Below the pieces are notes generated by a model. The model saw only the letters and a program-made list of their open reading frames with translations. It ran no database searches and was not told the origin of the DNA. The position numbers were made by a program, and so were the translations under genes. From contig JAGRKB010000065.1 of the NCBI GenBank assembly GCA_020442425.1, forward strand, positions 1 through 57,248: a stretch of 57,248 nucleotides of DNA, given 5' to 3'. Positions 26,294-34,981 of this stretch are shown here, piece by piece (the first letter of the stretch is position 1; each line of letters opens with the position of its first letter). The stretch is from Alphaproteobacteria bacterium (GTDB lineage Bacteria > Pseudomonadota > Alphaproteobacteria > Micavibrionales > Micavibrionaceae).

Positions 26294-27123
26294 TTAGCTC
26301 CCCTCTTCTCTCTGACACACCTGATGTTTTGCAAAAAATATGTTCAGATAAGCTGGAGCATATAGCAAGAACGCAACACCTTATCCCTGAAATTGTTTTT
26401 AAAGAGCGCGCAAAACTAAAACCTGTGCCTCTTGGATTTTGTCGCGCTATTCGTGAAACAAATGCGAAAAGCGAACCAGCCTTGATTGCTGAAGTCAAGA
26501 AGGCCTCTCCCAGTAAAGGGATTATTAGGGCCGATTTCGATCCTATCCAAATTGCACGCGCTTATCAAAATTCTGAGGCGACTTGTCTTTCTGTGTTGAC
26601 AGACCAACCTTATTTTAAAGGAGCAGATGAGGATCTCGAAGCCGTTAAATCTGTTGCTAGAATTCCTGTAATCAGAAAAGATTTTATGCTGACTCCTTAC
26701 CAAATTTTCGAAAGTCGTGCGTTAGGAGCAGACTGCATCCTGCTTATTATGGCGGCGCTAAATGATGTTACAGCCAAAGAGCTTTATGATTGTGCGGTCA
26801 GTTTGGGGATGGATGTATTGGTTGAGATTCATGATTCACAGGAATTAGACCGCGCCATGAAACTTGATCCAATGATGGTGGGAGTTAATTCCAGAAATCT
26901 TAAAACACTGGATGTTAATATTCAGACGGCCTTTGATTTGTTGCGGCATATCCCCGACGAAGTGATCAAAGTGGCCGAGAGCGGGATAAGCGGACATAAA
27001 CAGCTCAAAACCCTTTATGAGGCCGGCTATAACGCCTTTTTGGTTGGGGAAAGCCTGATGCGGCAAGACAATATCGGAATGGCCGTGCAAAAACTCCTTG
27101 GCAAGATGCAGGAATCAGAGTAA
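26290..27123 (+). CDS. trpC: Indole-3-glycerol phosphate synthase
   Basis: A 277-residue TIM-barrel enzyme. Motifs are Ala-Glu-Val-Lys-Lys-Ala-Ser-Pro-Ser-Lys-Gly, Val-Ile-Arg-Lys-Asp-Phe, Val-Gly-Val-Asn-Ser-Arg-Asn-Leu and Val-Ala-Glu-Ser-Gly-Ile. The start is GTG, in a four-base overlap with trpD. trpF, trpB and trpA are not in the window. moaC and moeA, often downstream of trpC in alphaproteobacteria, are absent, so lexA follows directly. Confidence 0.96.
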   Translation: MISSPLLSDTPDVLQKICSDKLEHIARTQHLIPEIVFKERAKLKPVPLGFCRAIRETNAKSEPALIAEVKKASPSKGIIRADFDPIQIARAYQNSEATCLSVLTDQPYFKGADEDLEAVKSVARIPVIRKDFMLTPYQIFESRALGADCILLIMAALNDVTAKELYDCAVSLGMDVLVEIHDSQELDRAMKLDPMMVGVNSRNLKTLDVNIQTAFDLLRHIPDEVIKVAESGISGHKQLKTLYEAGYNAFLVGESLMRQDNIGMAVQKLLGKMQESE

Positions 27124-27133
27124 AACAAATACA

Positions 27134-27148
27134 GAACAAATCAGGAAT
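27134..27148. promoter_or_regulatory. Candidate LexA (SOS) box
   Basis: GAAC (27134-27137), seven bases, then GAAT (27145-27148). This is one mismatch from the alphaproteobacterial LexA box GTTC-N7-GTTC read on the other strand. A further GAAC lies at 27155-27158. It is 30 bases before the lexA start, as expected for autoregulation. Confidence 0.6.
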
Positions 27149-27177
27149 ATTTGTGAACACTTCGAAAGGAGCCTCCC

Positions 27178-27864
27178 ATGCTCACCAAAAAACAGCGTGA
27201 ATTGTTGGTTTTGATCCATGATCGTCTGAAAGACGGTGGTGTCGCTCCATCCTTTGACGAGATGAAAGATGCTCTGGATCTCAAGTCCAAATCCGGAATT
27301 CACCGCCTCATTACAGGACTTGTCGAGCGCGGATATTTACAACGTTTGCCTAATCGCGCGCGTGCAGTTGAAGTTGTTCGGCTGCCTGATGACCTCTCGG
27401 CAGCAGCGCCTTCTGCGATTTCTCAAGCCAAATCTGCTGTTTCTTCCATGGTTTCCAAGGTCACGGAACATTTATCCGATATGACGACCCTTCCTTTGGT
27501 TGGAAAAATTGCCGCCGGGACGCCTATCGAAGCCATACAAAATGATACAGATTTTTTGGATGTGCCTGCTTCTATGCTTGGGAACGGCGAATACTATGCT
27601 TTGCGTGTTGAAGGGGACTCCATGATTAATGCAGGCATTCATGATGACGATCTTGTCATTATTCGTAAAGCTAATCAGGCGCGAGACGGAAAAATCGTCG
27701 TGGCTCTGGTTGATGGTATGGAGGCTACTCTGAAGAGAATTTATCGTCGAGAAGGCAAAGTTATTCTGGAGGCAGAGAATGAGGCCTACAAGCCCAGAAT
27801 CCTAACTCCGGAACGCGTCCAAATTCAAGGAGAGCTTTCTTCTTTAATGAGGACTTACCACTAG
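27178..27864 (+). CDS. lexA: LexA repressor
   Basis: A 228-residue SOS repressor and self-cleaving peptidase. The N-terminal winged helix has Lys-Lys-Gln-Arg-Glu-Leu-Leu and Ser-Lys-Ser-Gly-Ile-His-Arg-Leu. The cleavage site Ala-Gly is at about residues 113-114, with the catalytic Ser about 148 (Gly-Asp-Ser-Met) and Lys about 186 (Ala-Thr-Leu-Lys-Arg). The Ser/Ala-rich linker is long. A good ribosome site (AAAGGAG) and a candidate LexA box precede it. Confidence 0.96.
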   Translation: MLTKKQRELLVLIHDRLKDGGVAPSFDEMKDALDLKSKSGIHRLITGLVERGYLQRLPNRARAVEVVRLPDDLSAAAPSAISQAKSAVSSMVSKVTEHLSDMTTLPLVGKIAAGTPIEAIQNDTDFLDVPASMLGNGEYYALRVEGDSMINAGIHDDDLVIIRKANQARDGKIVVALVDGMEATLKRIYRREGKVILEAENEAYKPRILTPERVQIQGELSSLMRTYH

Positions 27865-27887
27865 CACATTGCCCCTGTTATGATCGC

Positions 27888-28133
27888 TCATGGCTGCGGA
27901 GTTTCTAGTGTATTGTGGTTCTTTTTTGACGATAGTTTATTGGCTATAAACTGCCCACCGCGAAAGGCTCCGTAAACGCTGACTAACATTATGAATGCCC
28001 CCATCTCGAAAGCTATGGGACCAACTTCTATGATATTGGCGGCCACTTCGTTGAAAATTTCGAGCATTATCGGAACAGATATTGCAGCGGAGACGCCCCC
28101 TGCTGTATTTGCTATTATTTTTTGCGTATCCAT
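27888..28133 (-). CDS. Small membrane protein, hypothetical
   Basis: An 81-residue protein with two likely membrane helices (about residues 10-35 and 42-60) and a basic C-terminus (Lys-Leu-Ser-Ser-Lys-Lys-Asn). A strong ribosome site (GGGAGG) precedes the ATG. It lies 47 bases after comEC on the same strand, so it may be co-transcribed. No family is recognised. Confidence 0.6.
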   Translation of the reverse strand: MDTQKIIANTAGGVSAAISVPIMLEIFNEVAANIIEVGPIAFEMGAFIMLVSVYGAFRGGQFIANKLSSKKNHNTLETPQP

Positions 28134-28180
28134 TTTCGCCTCCCTTTATATTAATCATACATAAGCATTAGCACGGTGCG

Positions 28181-30295
28181 TTATCTTCCCCAAGGTCTTT
28201 TTTGGCGGTGCGCTTGGGTTGTATCAATATTCCCTCCATCATCAATAGAAACAGCTCCATTGCGGCGCAAATAGCCCAAATCCATAACAGTCTTTTCTCT
28301 ACAGAAATTTCTGTCCATCCACTTCGGTGCCACCAAAATGTCAGCCCACTGACAATCGTCATTTAGGGCAACCAAATTTCTGCCATAAGAAATTTTTTGT
28401 GTGGGCGTTTCAATCCTGCATAGAGTTTTGTCGCAAGAGACTTTTATCTGCCCCTTCAAATTTAGTGTGCCTTCCATAGGAAAAGATAGAATATTTTCTT
28501 TCTCTACTCCTATATGTTGGAGCCATTGATCCCTAACAAACCGCTCTTTTCTTGTATTTGATAAATAGGCTTCGTTTCCGCTTTTTACCAAGAGCAATTC
28601 TGCATTGTTGGAGATTAAAATTTGTGGATGGGATGCAGTTAGAACCATAAAAAATGCGATAACGACAAGCGGAACCGCAATCCACTTCATATGAGCTTTG
28701 AAAAGTATAATGACTAGTCCTGCAACAGTCATTGTATATAAAAATATTGGGGATACGGCTTCACCCATAATCAAAGACGCCGGAAAAGACTGCACCAGCC
28801 GAGCGACATTCAAAAGTTGTTCCACCCCCCATGACATGAGTTGTAGAGGAATAGATTCTAATCCAAGAGGCATCAGAAAATAGGACAAAATGAGCATCGG
28901 CATAATGATAATTCCTGATAGAGGCATGGCGAGCATATTGCCGACTACGCTGTATATTGCGAGCTGTTGAAAGTGATACCAAACGAACGGAGCTGTTGCG
29001 AGGGATGCCACAAAACTTGTGAGAACCGCGCCAGATAAGTAGAGAATAGATTTTTTTATCCAACCCGCTTCCCGATAAAGCCTGAGCCATGTCGGACGCA
29101 TCCAGTCGGCAATTGCAATCAAAGCCGCGACAGCAGCAAAAGACATTTGGAAACTTGCTGACCATACGCTTTCAGGGGCAATTATTAGAATGATGATTGC
29201 AGAGATACCTACCAACCTTAAAGAAAAAGGTGAGCGATCCAACATAATGGCTATTAAACCCACCCCCGTCATTAAGAGAGCGCGGGTCGTTGGCACGGAC
29301 GGGACAACAAAACCGACATAGGCCGTACAAATTATCAATGCGACGAGAGCTGCAATTTTCTTGATATTCCAATTCAGGGCTATTGTTGGAAAGCAGGATA
29401 ATATTAGTCTCACAATAAAGAAAATTGGAGCCGCGACCATAGCCACATGAAGGCCAGAAATTGAAATGATATGAGCCAGTCCTGATGCTCGCAAAGCTTG
29501 CCAATCATCATTATCAATGGCCGCGCGCTCGCCCGTCATTAAGGCAACAACTATGCCTTGTGTCTGGCCTTCTATGTGGGATTTTATTTTACGAGAGACA
29601 ATCGAACGCACAGAATCCAGTGATGGCAAATATGTCTTATTTTTTTCGACCAGATCAATTGAAGAGACCGCAAATCCTAACCCTCCGATGCTTTCGAAAT
29701 AGAAATGTCGGGCATAATCAAAAGAGCGAGGCATAATTGGTGGCGATGGAGGATTTAGCTTTGCCAAAAGGCTAACGCGATCCCCCGGCTCTACGCCCTC
29801 CTCTATTTTTGTTCTTGCCGTAATTCTCAGTGTTTTCGGAGTTTTTTCTTTTTCCCATCGTTCAATATCTAAATCAGTCAGAAGGAGTTGTTTGCCCTTT
29901 CCTTCCTCTTTATCTTCCACATGTTCCAATGTTGCCGTAATTTTTACGACTTTTGTTTCTTTCTGGATCATTGGAGTGCCAACCCATTCGGATTTGCTTT
30001 GAGCCAGAGTAAAGCACGCTCCCGTTAGCAGCAGGGCTGACGATAACAGAAACAGAAGATATTTTAGTTCCACTCGATCATCTTGTGATTTCTTATATGT
30101 CTTCCAGAAAAAGTGGCTAAGGCCGATCAGGCTCACTAGCAACGCCCCTGACCAAATAAAATCCGGTTCAAATGTGATAGAGAAATATAATGAAGACCCT
30201 AATCCCAGAAAAATTGCAGGCCAAATCAGGCGGGTTTCTTCTTGAGTGGAAAAAAACCCGCTTAATTTTGCAATAAAATTTTCAAACCTGCCCAA
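28181..30295 (-). CDS. comEC: ComEC/Rec2-family DNA uptake channel protein
   Basis: A 704-residue polytopic membrane protein. The N-terminal half has a soluble DUF4131-type domain with Pro-Gly-Asp-Arg-Val-Ser and Pro-Arg-Ser-Phe-Asp-Tyr-Ala. It is followed by the Competence domain with Ala-Leu-Met-Thr-Gly-Glu-Arg, His-Ile-Ile-Ser-Ile-Ser-Gly-Leu-His-Val and about ten membrane helices. The C-terminal ~150 residues hold no recognisable metallo-beta-lactamase motif (no HxHxDH), so it is the short form common in alphaproteobacteria. It would carry single-stranded DNA across the inner membrane. Confidence 0.92.
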   Translation of the reverse strand: MGRFENFIAKLSGFFSTQEETRLIWPAIFLGLGSSLYFSITFEPDFIWSGALLVSLIGLSHFFWKTYKKSQDDRVELKYLLFLLSSALLLTGACFTLAQSKSEWVGTPMIQKETKVVKITATLEHVEDKEEGKGKQLLLTDLDIERWEKEKTPKTLRITARTKIEEGVEPGDRVSLLAKLNPPSPPIMPRSFDYARHFYFESIGGLGFAVSSIDLVEKNKTYLPSLDSVRSIVSRKIKSHIEGQTQGIVVALMTGERAAIDNDDWQALRASGLAHIISISGLHVAMVAAPIFFIVRLILSCFPTIALNWNIKKIAALVALIICTAYVGFVVPSVPTTRALLMTGVGLIAIMLDRSPFSLRLVGISAIIILIIAPESVWSASFQMSFAAVAALIAIADWMRPTWLRLYREAGWIKKSILYLSGAVLTSFVASLATAPFVWYHFQQLAIYSVVGNMLAMPLSGIIIMPMLILSYFLMPLGLESIPLQLMSWGVEQLLNVARLVQSFPASLIMGEAVSPIFLYTMTVAGLVIILFKAHMKWIAVPLVVIAFFMVLTASHPQILISNNAELLLVKSGNEAYLSNTRKERFVRDQWLQHIGVEKENILSFPMEGTLNLKGQIKVSCDKTLCRIETPTQKISYGRNLVALNDDCQWADILVAPKWMDRNFCREKTVMDLGYLRRNGAVSIDDGGNIDTTQAHRQKRPWGR

Positions 30296-30453
30296 ATAGT
30301 CACCTGAAAATTGGATTGTGTAGTTGCTCTTTCTCGCGAAAACGCCTTAATTTGGTTTTTATCATAGAAAATCCTGCCAAACCCACAACCTTCTATTTAC
30401 TTTTATACAAATACCCGCTTGAAGTTTCTCGTGAAATTGAATACCACTCTCTT

Positions 30454-31866
30454 ATGACAGTTATTACTCGCTTTCCACCGTCTCCAACCGGTTTTATGCA
30501 TATTGGGACAGCCCGCACGGGTCTGTTTAATTGGCTCTATGCCCGCCGTCATGGCGGTAAAATGCTATTCCGTATCGAAGATACTGATCGTTCCCGTCAC
30601 TCTGAAGAGGCTGTGCAAGCGATTGTTAACGGGTTGAACTGGTTGGGGCTGGATTGGGACGGCGATATTGTCTCCCAATTCTCTAGGTCTGATCGTCATG
30701 CAGAAGTGGCTCACGAGCTGGTAAAAACCGGAAAAGCTTATTACTGCTATTGCACTCCGGAAGAGCTGGAGCAAATGCGGGAAAACGCCAAAAAAGAAGG
30801 ACGTCCGACATTTTATGATCGACGTTGGCGTGATGCTCCGCCTTCTATGACTCCTCCGGAAGGCATTAATCCTGTCGTTCGCATTAAGGCTCCGTTGACT
30901 GGCGAGCGCATTGTTCAGGACAAGGTCCAAGGAGATGTCAAAGTCAATGCCGAGCAACTGGATGATTTTATTATTCTTCGTGCGGACGGAACTCCAACCT
31001 ATATGTTGGCTGTAGTTGTTGATGATCATGACATGGGGGTTACTCATGTAATCCGAGGAGACGACCATTTAAACAACACATTTCGTCAAAATGTCATTTA
31101 TGAAGCTATGGGTTGGGATATTCCTACCTATGCTCACCTGCCTTTAATTCTGGGACCTGACGGAGCAAAACTCTCCAAACGTCACGGGGCAACTTCTGTT
31201 GAAGAATATCGCGATATGGGTTATCTGCCCGAAGCTATGCGAAATTATCTTTTGCGTTTGGGTTGGTCACATGGCGATGACGAAATTATTGACCAAGAGC
31301 AAGCTTTGCAGTGGTTTGATCTTGAGAATATCAATCAAGGGGCGGCACGATTTGACTTTGACAAGCTCAACTATGTGAATGCACACTACTTGAAGCTTGC
31401 AGACAATGATCGTTTGGCTGATTTGGTCATCGACCTATATAAATTGAGAGATATTTCAGTTTCCGATATTGGGCGAGCACGACTTTTGGCCCGTATGGAT
31501 GAATTAAAATCCCGCGCCAAGACACTCGTGCAATTAGCCGATGATGCAGAATTTCTCGTACACGGCATTCCTTTTGAGTTTGAGGAAAAGGCTGCGGCCC
31601 AACTCAATGAAGATGGAAAGTTTATCGTTAAGATTGTTCGTGATCGTCTTTCTGCTTTAGAAAACTTCTCTGCCGATGAGTTGGAAATTCTTTGTAAATC
31701 CATCGCAAATGACCACCGTGACGGCAAACTCGGAAAAGTTATGATGCCTTTGAGAGCTGCCATTACCGGTAAAGCGTCTTCCCCTTCTTTGGTGCATGCC
31801 ATGGAAGTTTTGGGGCAGGAAGAAGTCTCCAAGCGGATTGAATATGCCCTTGAGAAGTTTGCGTAG
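30454..31866 (+). CDS. gltX: Glutamyl-tRNA synthetase
   Basis: A 470-residue class I synthetase. The HIGH motif reads His-Ile-Gly-Thr in Gly-Phe-Met-His-Ile-Gly-Thr-Ala-Arg, and the KMSKS motif reads Lys-Leu-Ser-Lys-Arg-His-Gly. The start is placed at the ATG at 30454 directly before Thr-Val-Ile-Thr-Arg-Phe-Pro-Pro-Ser-Pro-Thr; a longer reading from 30316 is unlikely. Many alphaproteobacteria have a second GltX that charges tRNA-Gln; this one cannot be assigned to either type by eye. Confidence 0.96.
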   Translation: MTVITRFPPSPTGFMHIGTARTGLFNWLYARRHGGKMLFRIEDTDRSRHSEEAVQAIVNGLNWLGLDWDGDIVSQFSRSDRHAEVAHELVKTGKAYYCYCTPEELEQMRENAKKEGRPTFYDRRWRDAPPSMTPPEGINPVVRIKAPLTGERIVQDKVQGDVKVNAEQLDDFIILRADGTPTYMLAVVVDDHDMGVTHVIRGDDHLNNTFRQNVIYEAMGWDIPTYAHLPLILGPDGAKLSKRHGATSVEEYRDMGYLPEAMRNYLLRLGWSHGDDEIIDQEQALQWFDLENINQGAARFDFDKLNYVNAHYLKLADNDRLADLVIDLYKLRDISVSDIGRARLLARMDELKSRAKTLVQLADDAEFLVHGIPFEFEEKAAAQLNEDGKFIVKIVRDRLSALENFSADELEILCKSIANDHRDGKLGKVMMPLRAAITGKASSPSLVHAMEVLGQEEVSKRIEYALEKFA

Positions 31867-31880
31867 ACTTAATTAAGTCT
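31865..31880. repeat. Perfect 16-bp palindrome at convergent gene ends
   Basis: AGACTTAATTAAGTCT overlaps the gltX stop (31864-31866) and contains the stop of the convergent hypothetical gene (31869-31871). It could form a short stem in either transcript, but it is A/T-rich and lacks a loop, so a terminator role is doubtful. Confidence 0.5.
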
Positions 31881-32759
31881 TTGTTGTTCCCAAACTTCTA
31901 TACTTGGTCTGATTCTGGATATGCTCCCCTGTAAGCAATTCATGCCACGAGCAAAAACCTCTTCATCTTTTGCGGCTATCCAAAATTCGTTTCCTAGCGG
32001 TCTGGATGCTCTGTGCTCAATTAGATTAGCCATAGAATCGATACGCTGGAATCCCGATAGAGTTTTGGCTTTTTTGGACTCATCTTCGTATGCTTTTTTT
32101 GTTTTCTTATGATTCATACGGACAACGCCGACCTGAAAAGCCGCTTTTCCAAAGGCATTCACCATACTTTGTCTTGCCGTGTAGTGCCGAGCATTCATGC
32201 AATTTGCAATAAAAAAACCATCCTTCGTTACGACGTGCCCAATCTGGAGAACGTGTTGTGGTTTCATAAAATGAAAGCAGAAAACAGCAGGAACTACTCT
32301 CGGCCTATCTGTTTTCAATGATCCCTCTTTCATTCCCTCAAATGTAGAAGATTTTAGTCCTTCCTCCATTTGTGCACGGATCACGTTTGGATCAATTTCT
32401 ATCTGGTATTGATCTATTCCATAATCTGCCTTTAGAGGGTTATATCCACCACCAAATTCTACAAGCTGAAATGCTTCTCCACTCATGGCGGATCTGATCG
32501 TTGATGTTACAATTCTTTTTACGTCTGCATTTCTGCCCTGTTCTTGTCGGTCGCATAGTCTGTTGATCAAACATATCTCTTCTGCAGTCAACTCGCTCGA
32601 TGGAACTGACTTGATAATATAGCGACCATCCAGAGTTTTTCTAAAAACTCTGACCTGATCATTTATTAACTTCAGTAATTTTCTGGATATTATTGCAAGA
32701 TTCGCGGTGAGCCTTTGCTGCCCACGCATACCATCCCCCGCTAACGCAGTGTATTCCAT
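31869..32759 (-). CDS. Hypothetical protein, possible methyltransferase-like fold
   Basis: 296 residues, not recognised. The middle has Val-Glu-Phe-Gly-Gly-Gly-Tyr-Asn-Pro-Leu, then Tyr-Gln-Ile-Glu-Ile-Asp-Pro, and later Ala-Val-Phe-Cys-Phe-His-Phe-Met and Val-Thr-Lys-Asp-Gly-Phe-Phe. The order and spacing recall motifs I to V of SAM-dependent methyltransferases, but the match is weak. The N-terminal ~80 residues are helical and basic, and there is no signal peptide. It is transcribed alone toward gltX, with stops two bases apart inside a 16-bp palindrome. It may be a lineage-specific gene. Confidence 0.6.
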   Translation of the reverse strand: MEYTALAGDGMRGQQRLTANLAIISRKLLKLINDQVRVFRKTLDGRYIIKSVPSSELTAEEICLINRLCDRQEQGRNADVKRIVTSTIRSAMSGEAFQLVEFGGGYNPLKADYGIDQYQIEIDPNVIRAQMEEGLKSSTFEGMKEGSLKTDRPRVVPAVFCFHFMKPQHVLQIGHVVTKDGFFIANCMNARHYTARQSMVNAFGKAAFQVGVVRMNHKKTKKAYEDESKKAKTLSGFQRIDSMANLIEHRASRPLGNEFWIAAKDEEVFARGMNCLQGSISRIRPSIEVWEQQRLN

Positions 32760-32975
32760 ATCCCCTCTATTCTTTTAAATTATTATAGGCCGTTTGTATA
32801 ATTCATTTTGCAAATTAACTAAAGAATTAAATTACTGAAATTCTGGCGAATTTATTCTATTAGGCAAAATAGAAATATAGTTCTGAAAAATTGTTTTATT
32901 ATTTCAGAATTAAACATTATTAGTGCACAATAGTTTTACATATCAAATTAAAATCCTGTTAAGCCAGATATGACA

Positions 32976-33006
32976 CACTGCACAGTGGGTACAGAATTTG
33001 TTACCC
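32976..33006. promoter_or_regulatory. Two overlapping dyads upstream of motA
   Basis: CACTG-CA-CAGTG (32976-32987) is a perfect 12-bp palindrome. It abuts a second inverted repeat GGGTA (32987-32991) / TACCC (33002-33006) with a 10-base spacer. They end 38 bases before the motA ATG, in an otherwise AT-rich gap of 285 bases, and could be a regulator site. No clear sigma-54 or sigma-28 promoter is seen. Confidence 0.4.
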
Positions 33007-33044
33007 TGATTTGCGCAAAATTTCGATTCTAGAATAGGATTCTC

Positions 33045-33935
33045 ATGAAGTATCTCGGTCTTCTTCTTGTTTTGGTGTTTACTTTTGGTGGTTTGCTAAT
33101 TGCTATGCATTTCCACTTTGAGCATTTTATCAAAATCGTCATGATTATTGTTGGGGCTCTTCCCGGAGAATTTACCATTATCTTCGGATGTGCTGTGGCT
33201 GCCTTTATGGTTGCAAACCCTCCTCATGTTATAAAAACGACAATGTCCTATTTTAAGTGTTTGGGTAAGCCTTCTGCTTATTCCAAGCAAGATTATATGG
33301 AACAGTTAGGAATGCTTTATTCCGTATTTAAACTTGTCCGTACAAAAGGTTGGCTGGCAATTGAGGCGCATATCGAGAATCCTCATGAAAGTTCAATTTT
33401 TAAAAATTTTCCAAGCTTTGCGCATAACCATCATGCTGAAGTCTTTGTGTGCGATTACTTGCGTATTATCTCTTTGGGGAATGATAATCCTATGACCATT
33501 GAAGCGTTGATGGATGAGGAAATTGCAACTATCGAGTCTCACCATGGTCATCCGGGCCATGCCATCCAAACAATGGCTGACGGTGTTCCTGCGCTCGGGA
33601 TTGTGGCTGCTGTTCTTGGTGTTATCAAGACCATGGGTTCAATTACCGAGCCTCCTGAAGTTTTGGGTGCGATGATTGGTGGTGCGTTGGTGGGGACATT
33701 CCTTGGGGTATTTCTTGCTTACGGGTTGATCGGGCCGATTGCAGGGGCAATGACTGCACGCGCTGAAACAGAAGTCATGTACTACAAATCATTGAAGGTT
33801 GGAATTCTGGCATTCTTGCAAGGAGCCGCACCTCAGGTGGCTGTTGAATTTGCTCGCAAATTCTTGCCCCATGATATTCAACCGACTTTTCAGGAACTTG
33901 AGGAAAGTCTCAACAACCTCCCTGCTCCGGCTTAA
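33045..33935 (+). CDS. motA: Flagellar motor stator protein MotA
   Basis: A 296-residue inner membrane protein with four membrane helices (two near the N-terminus, two at about residues 185-240) and a cytoplasmic loop between. Conserved features include the Glu-Ile-Ala-Thr-Ile-Glu region and Met-Ala-Asp-Gly-Val-Pro-Ala-Leu-Gly-Ile-Val-Ala-Ala-Val-Leu-Gly, typical of MotA. It forms the proton-driven stator with MotB, encoded 35 bases downstream. Confidence 0.95.
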   Translation: MKYLGLLLVLVFTFGGLLIAMHFHFEHFIKIVMIIVGALPGEFTIIFGCAVAAFMVANPPHVIKTTMSYFKCLGKPSAYSKQDYMEQLGMLYSVFKLVRTKGWLAIEAHIENPHESSIFKNFPSFAHNHHAEVFVCDYLRIISLGNDNPMTIEALMDEEIATIESHHGHPGHAIQTMADGVPALGIVAAVLGVIKTMGSITEPPEVLGAMIGGALVGTFLGVFLAYGLIGPIAGAMTARAETEVMYYKSLKVGILAFLQGAAPQVAVEFARKFLPHDIQPTFQELEESLNNLPAPA

Positions 33936-33970
33936 TTTATTTGTTTATTCGCACTATAAGGACCTAGATT

Positions 33971-34936
33971 GTGGCAGAAGAAAAAGCTCCAGTCATTGTT
34001 GTAAAGAAAGTTATCAAAGGTGGTGGTGGACACCATGGCGGCGCTTGGAAAGTTGCGTATGCTGACTTTGTGACGGCTATGATGGCGTTCTTCCTTTTGA
34101 TGTGGCTTTTGAATGCAACGACAGAAGAGCAACGTCGCGGTATATCAGAATATTTTGACCCTACCCCTATGGAAGTTTCCAGCGAAACGAGTGGTGCGGG
34201 CGGTGTTATGGGTGGCTTGACTGTTTCTACAGAGGGTGCGCGTTCTAGCGATGTTCAGCCCATTGTTCACAATAACAACCCTCCATCTGCAAACATGCAA
34301 AATCAGGTTGATCCTGAACAGTTGAGAAAAGAAGAATTACAGGCTGAACTTGAGAAGCGTGAAAATGCCGAATTTGAAGAGATTAAAGAGAAAATTGAAG
34401 AAGCCGTTCAGGAGTCCGATCTGAAAGATTTGGCAAAAAACCTGATGGTAGATATGACACCTGAAGGTCTGCGTATTCAGATTGTCGATCAGGATGGCGA
34501 GTCTATGTTCCCTATCGGAAGCGCACGCCCTTATGAGAAGACTGTTAAACTGATTGATATGGTGGCCGATATTATTAAATCGATGCCAAACCAAATTTCC
34601 GTTCGTGGGCACACGGACTCTGTTCCATATGCCAAGGGTGCTGATTATTCCAACTGGGAACTGTCAGCTGATCGCGCAAACTCATCTCGCCGCGTTCTTC
34701 TGGAATCCGGCATTGAAGCCAAAAAACTTTCGAATGTTGTTGGGAAAGCCGACACAGAGCATTTAAAACCAGAAGCCCCTAAAGATCCACAAAACAGACG
34801 GATTAGTATTATTCTTCTGCGTGAATCTCTGACAAAACCTGCTACGGGCAAGAAAGCTGCGGCTTCTGGTGGAACAGGGTCCGTTCCAGTTGACCCGGGA
34901 TACAAGAAAACGACCGGAAATATTCAGTTTCCTTAA
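33971..34936 (+). CDS. motB: Flagellar motor stator protein MotB
   Basis: A 321-residue protein: a cytoplasmic N-terminus, one membrane helix (about residues 37-56) preceded by Val-Ala-Tyr-Ala-Asp-Phe-Val-Thr-Ala-Met, whose Asp is the proton-binding residue, an acidic coiled linker, and a C-terminal OmpA-type peptidoglycan-binding domain with Ile-Ser-Val-Arg-Gly-His-Thr-Asp-Ser and Ala-Asp-Arg-Ala. The start is GTG. An unusual Gly-Gly-Gly-His-His-Gly-Gly patch precedes the membrane segment. Confidence 0.95.
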   Translation: MAEEKAPVIVVKKVIKGGGGHHGGAWKVAYADFVTAMMAFFLLMWLLNATTEEQRRGISEYFDPTPMEVSSETSGAGGVMGGLTVSTEGARSSDVQPIVHNNNPPSANMQNQVDPEQLRKEELQAELEKRENAEFEEIKEKIEEAVQESDLKDLAKNLMVDMTPEGLRIQIVDQDGESMFPIGSARPYEKTVKLIDMVADIIKSMPNQISVRGHTDSVPYAKGADYSNWELSADRANSSRRVLLESGIEAKKLSNVVGKADTEHLKPEAPKDPQNRRISIILLRESLTKPATGKKAAASGGTGSVPVDPGYKKTTGNIQFP

Positions 34937-34981
34937 TTCAAAAACTTGCCCCGCATCAATCTGTTATGTATAATTCTAAAA

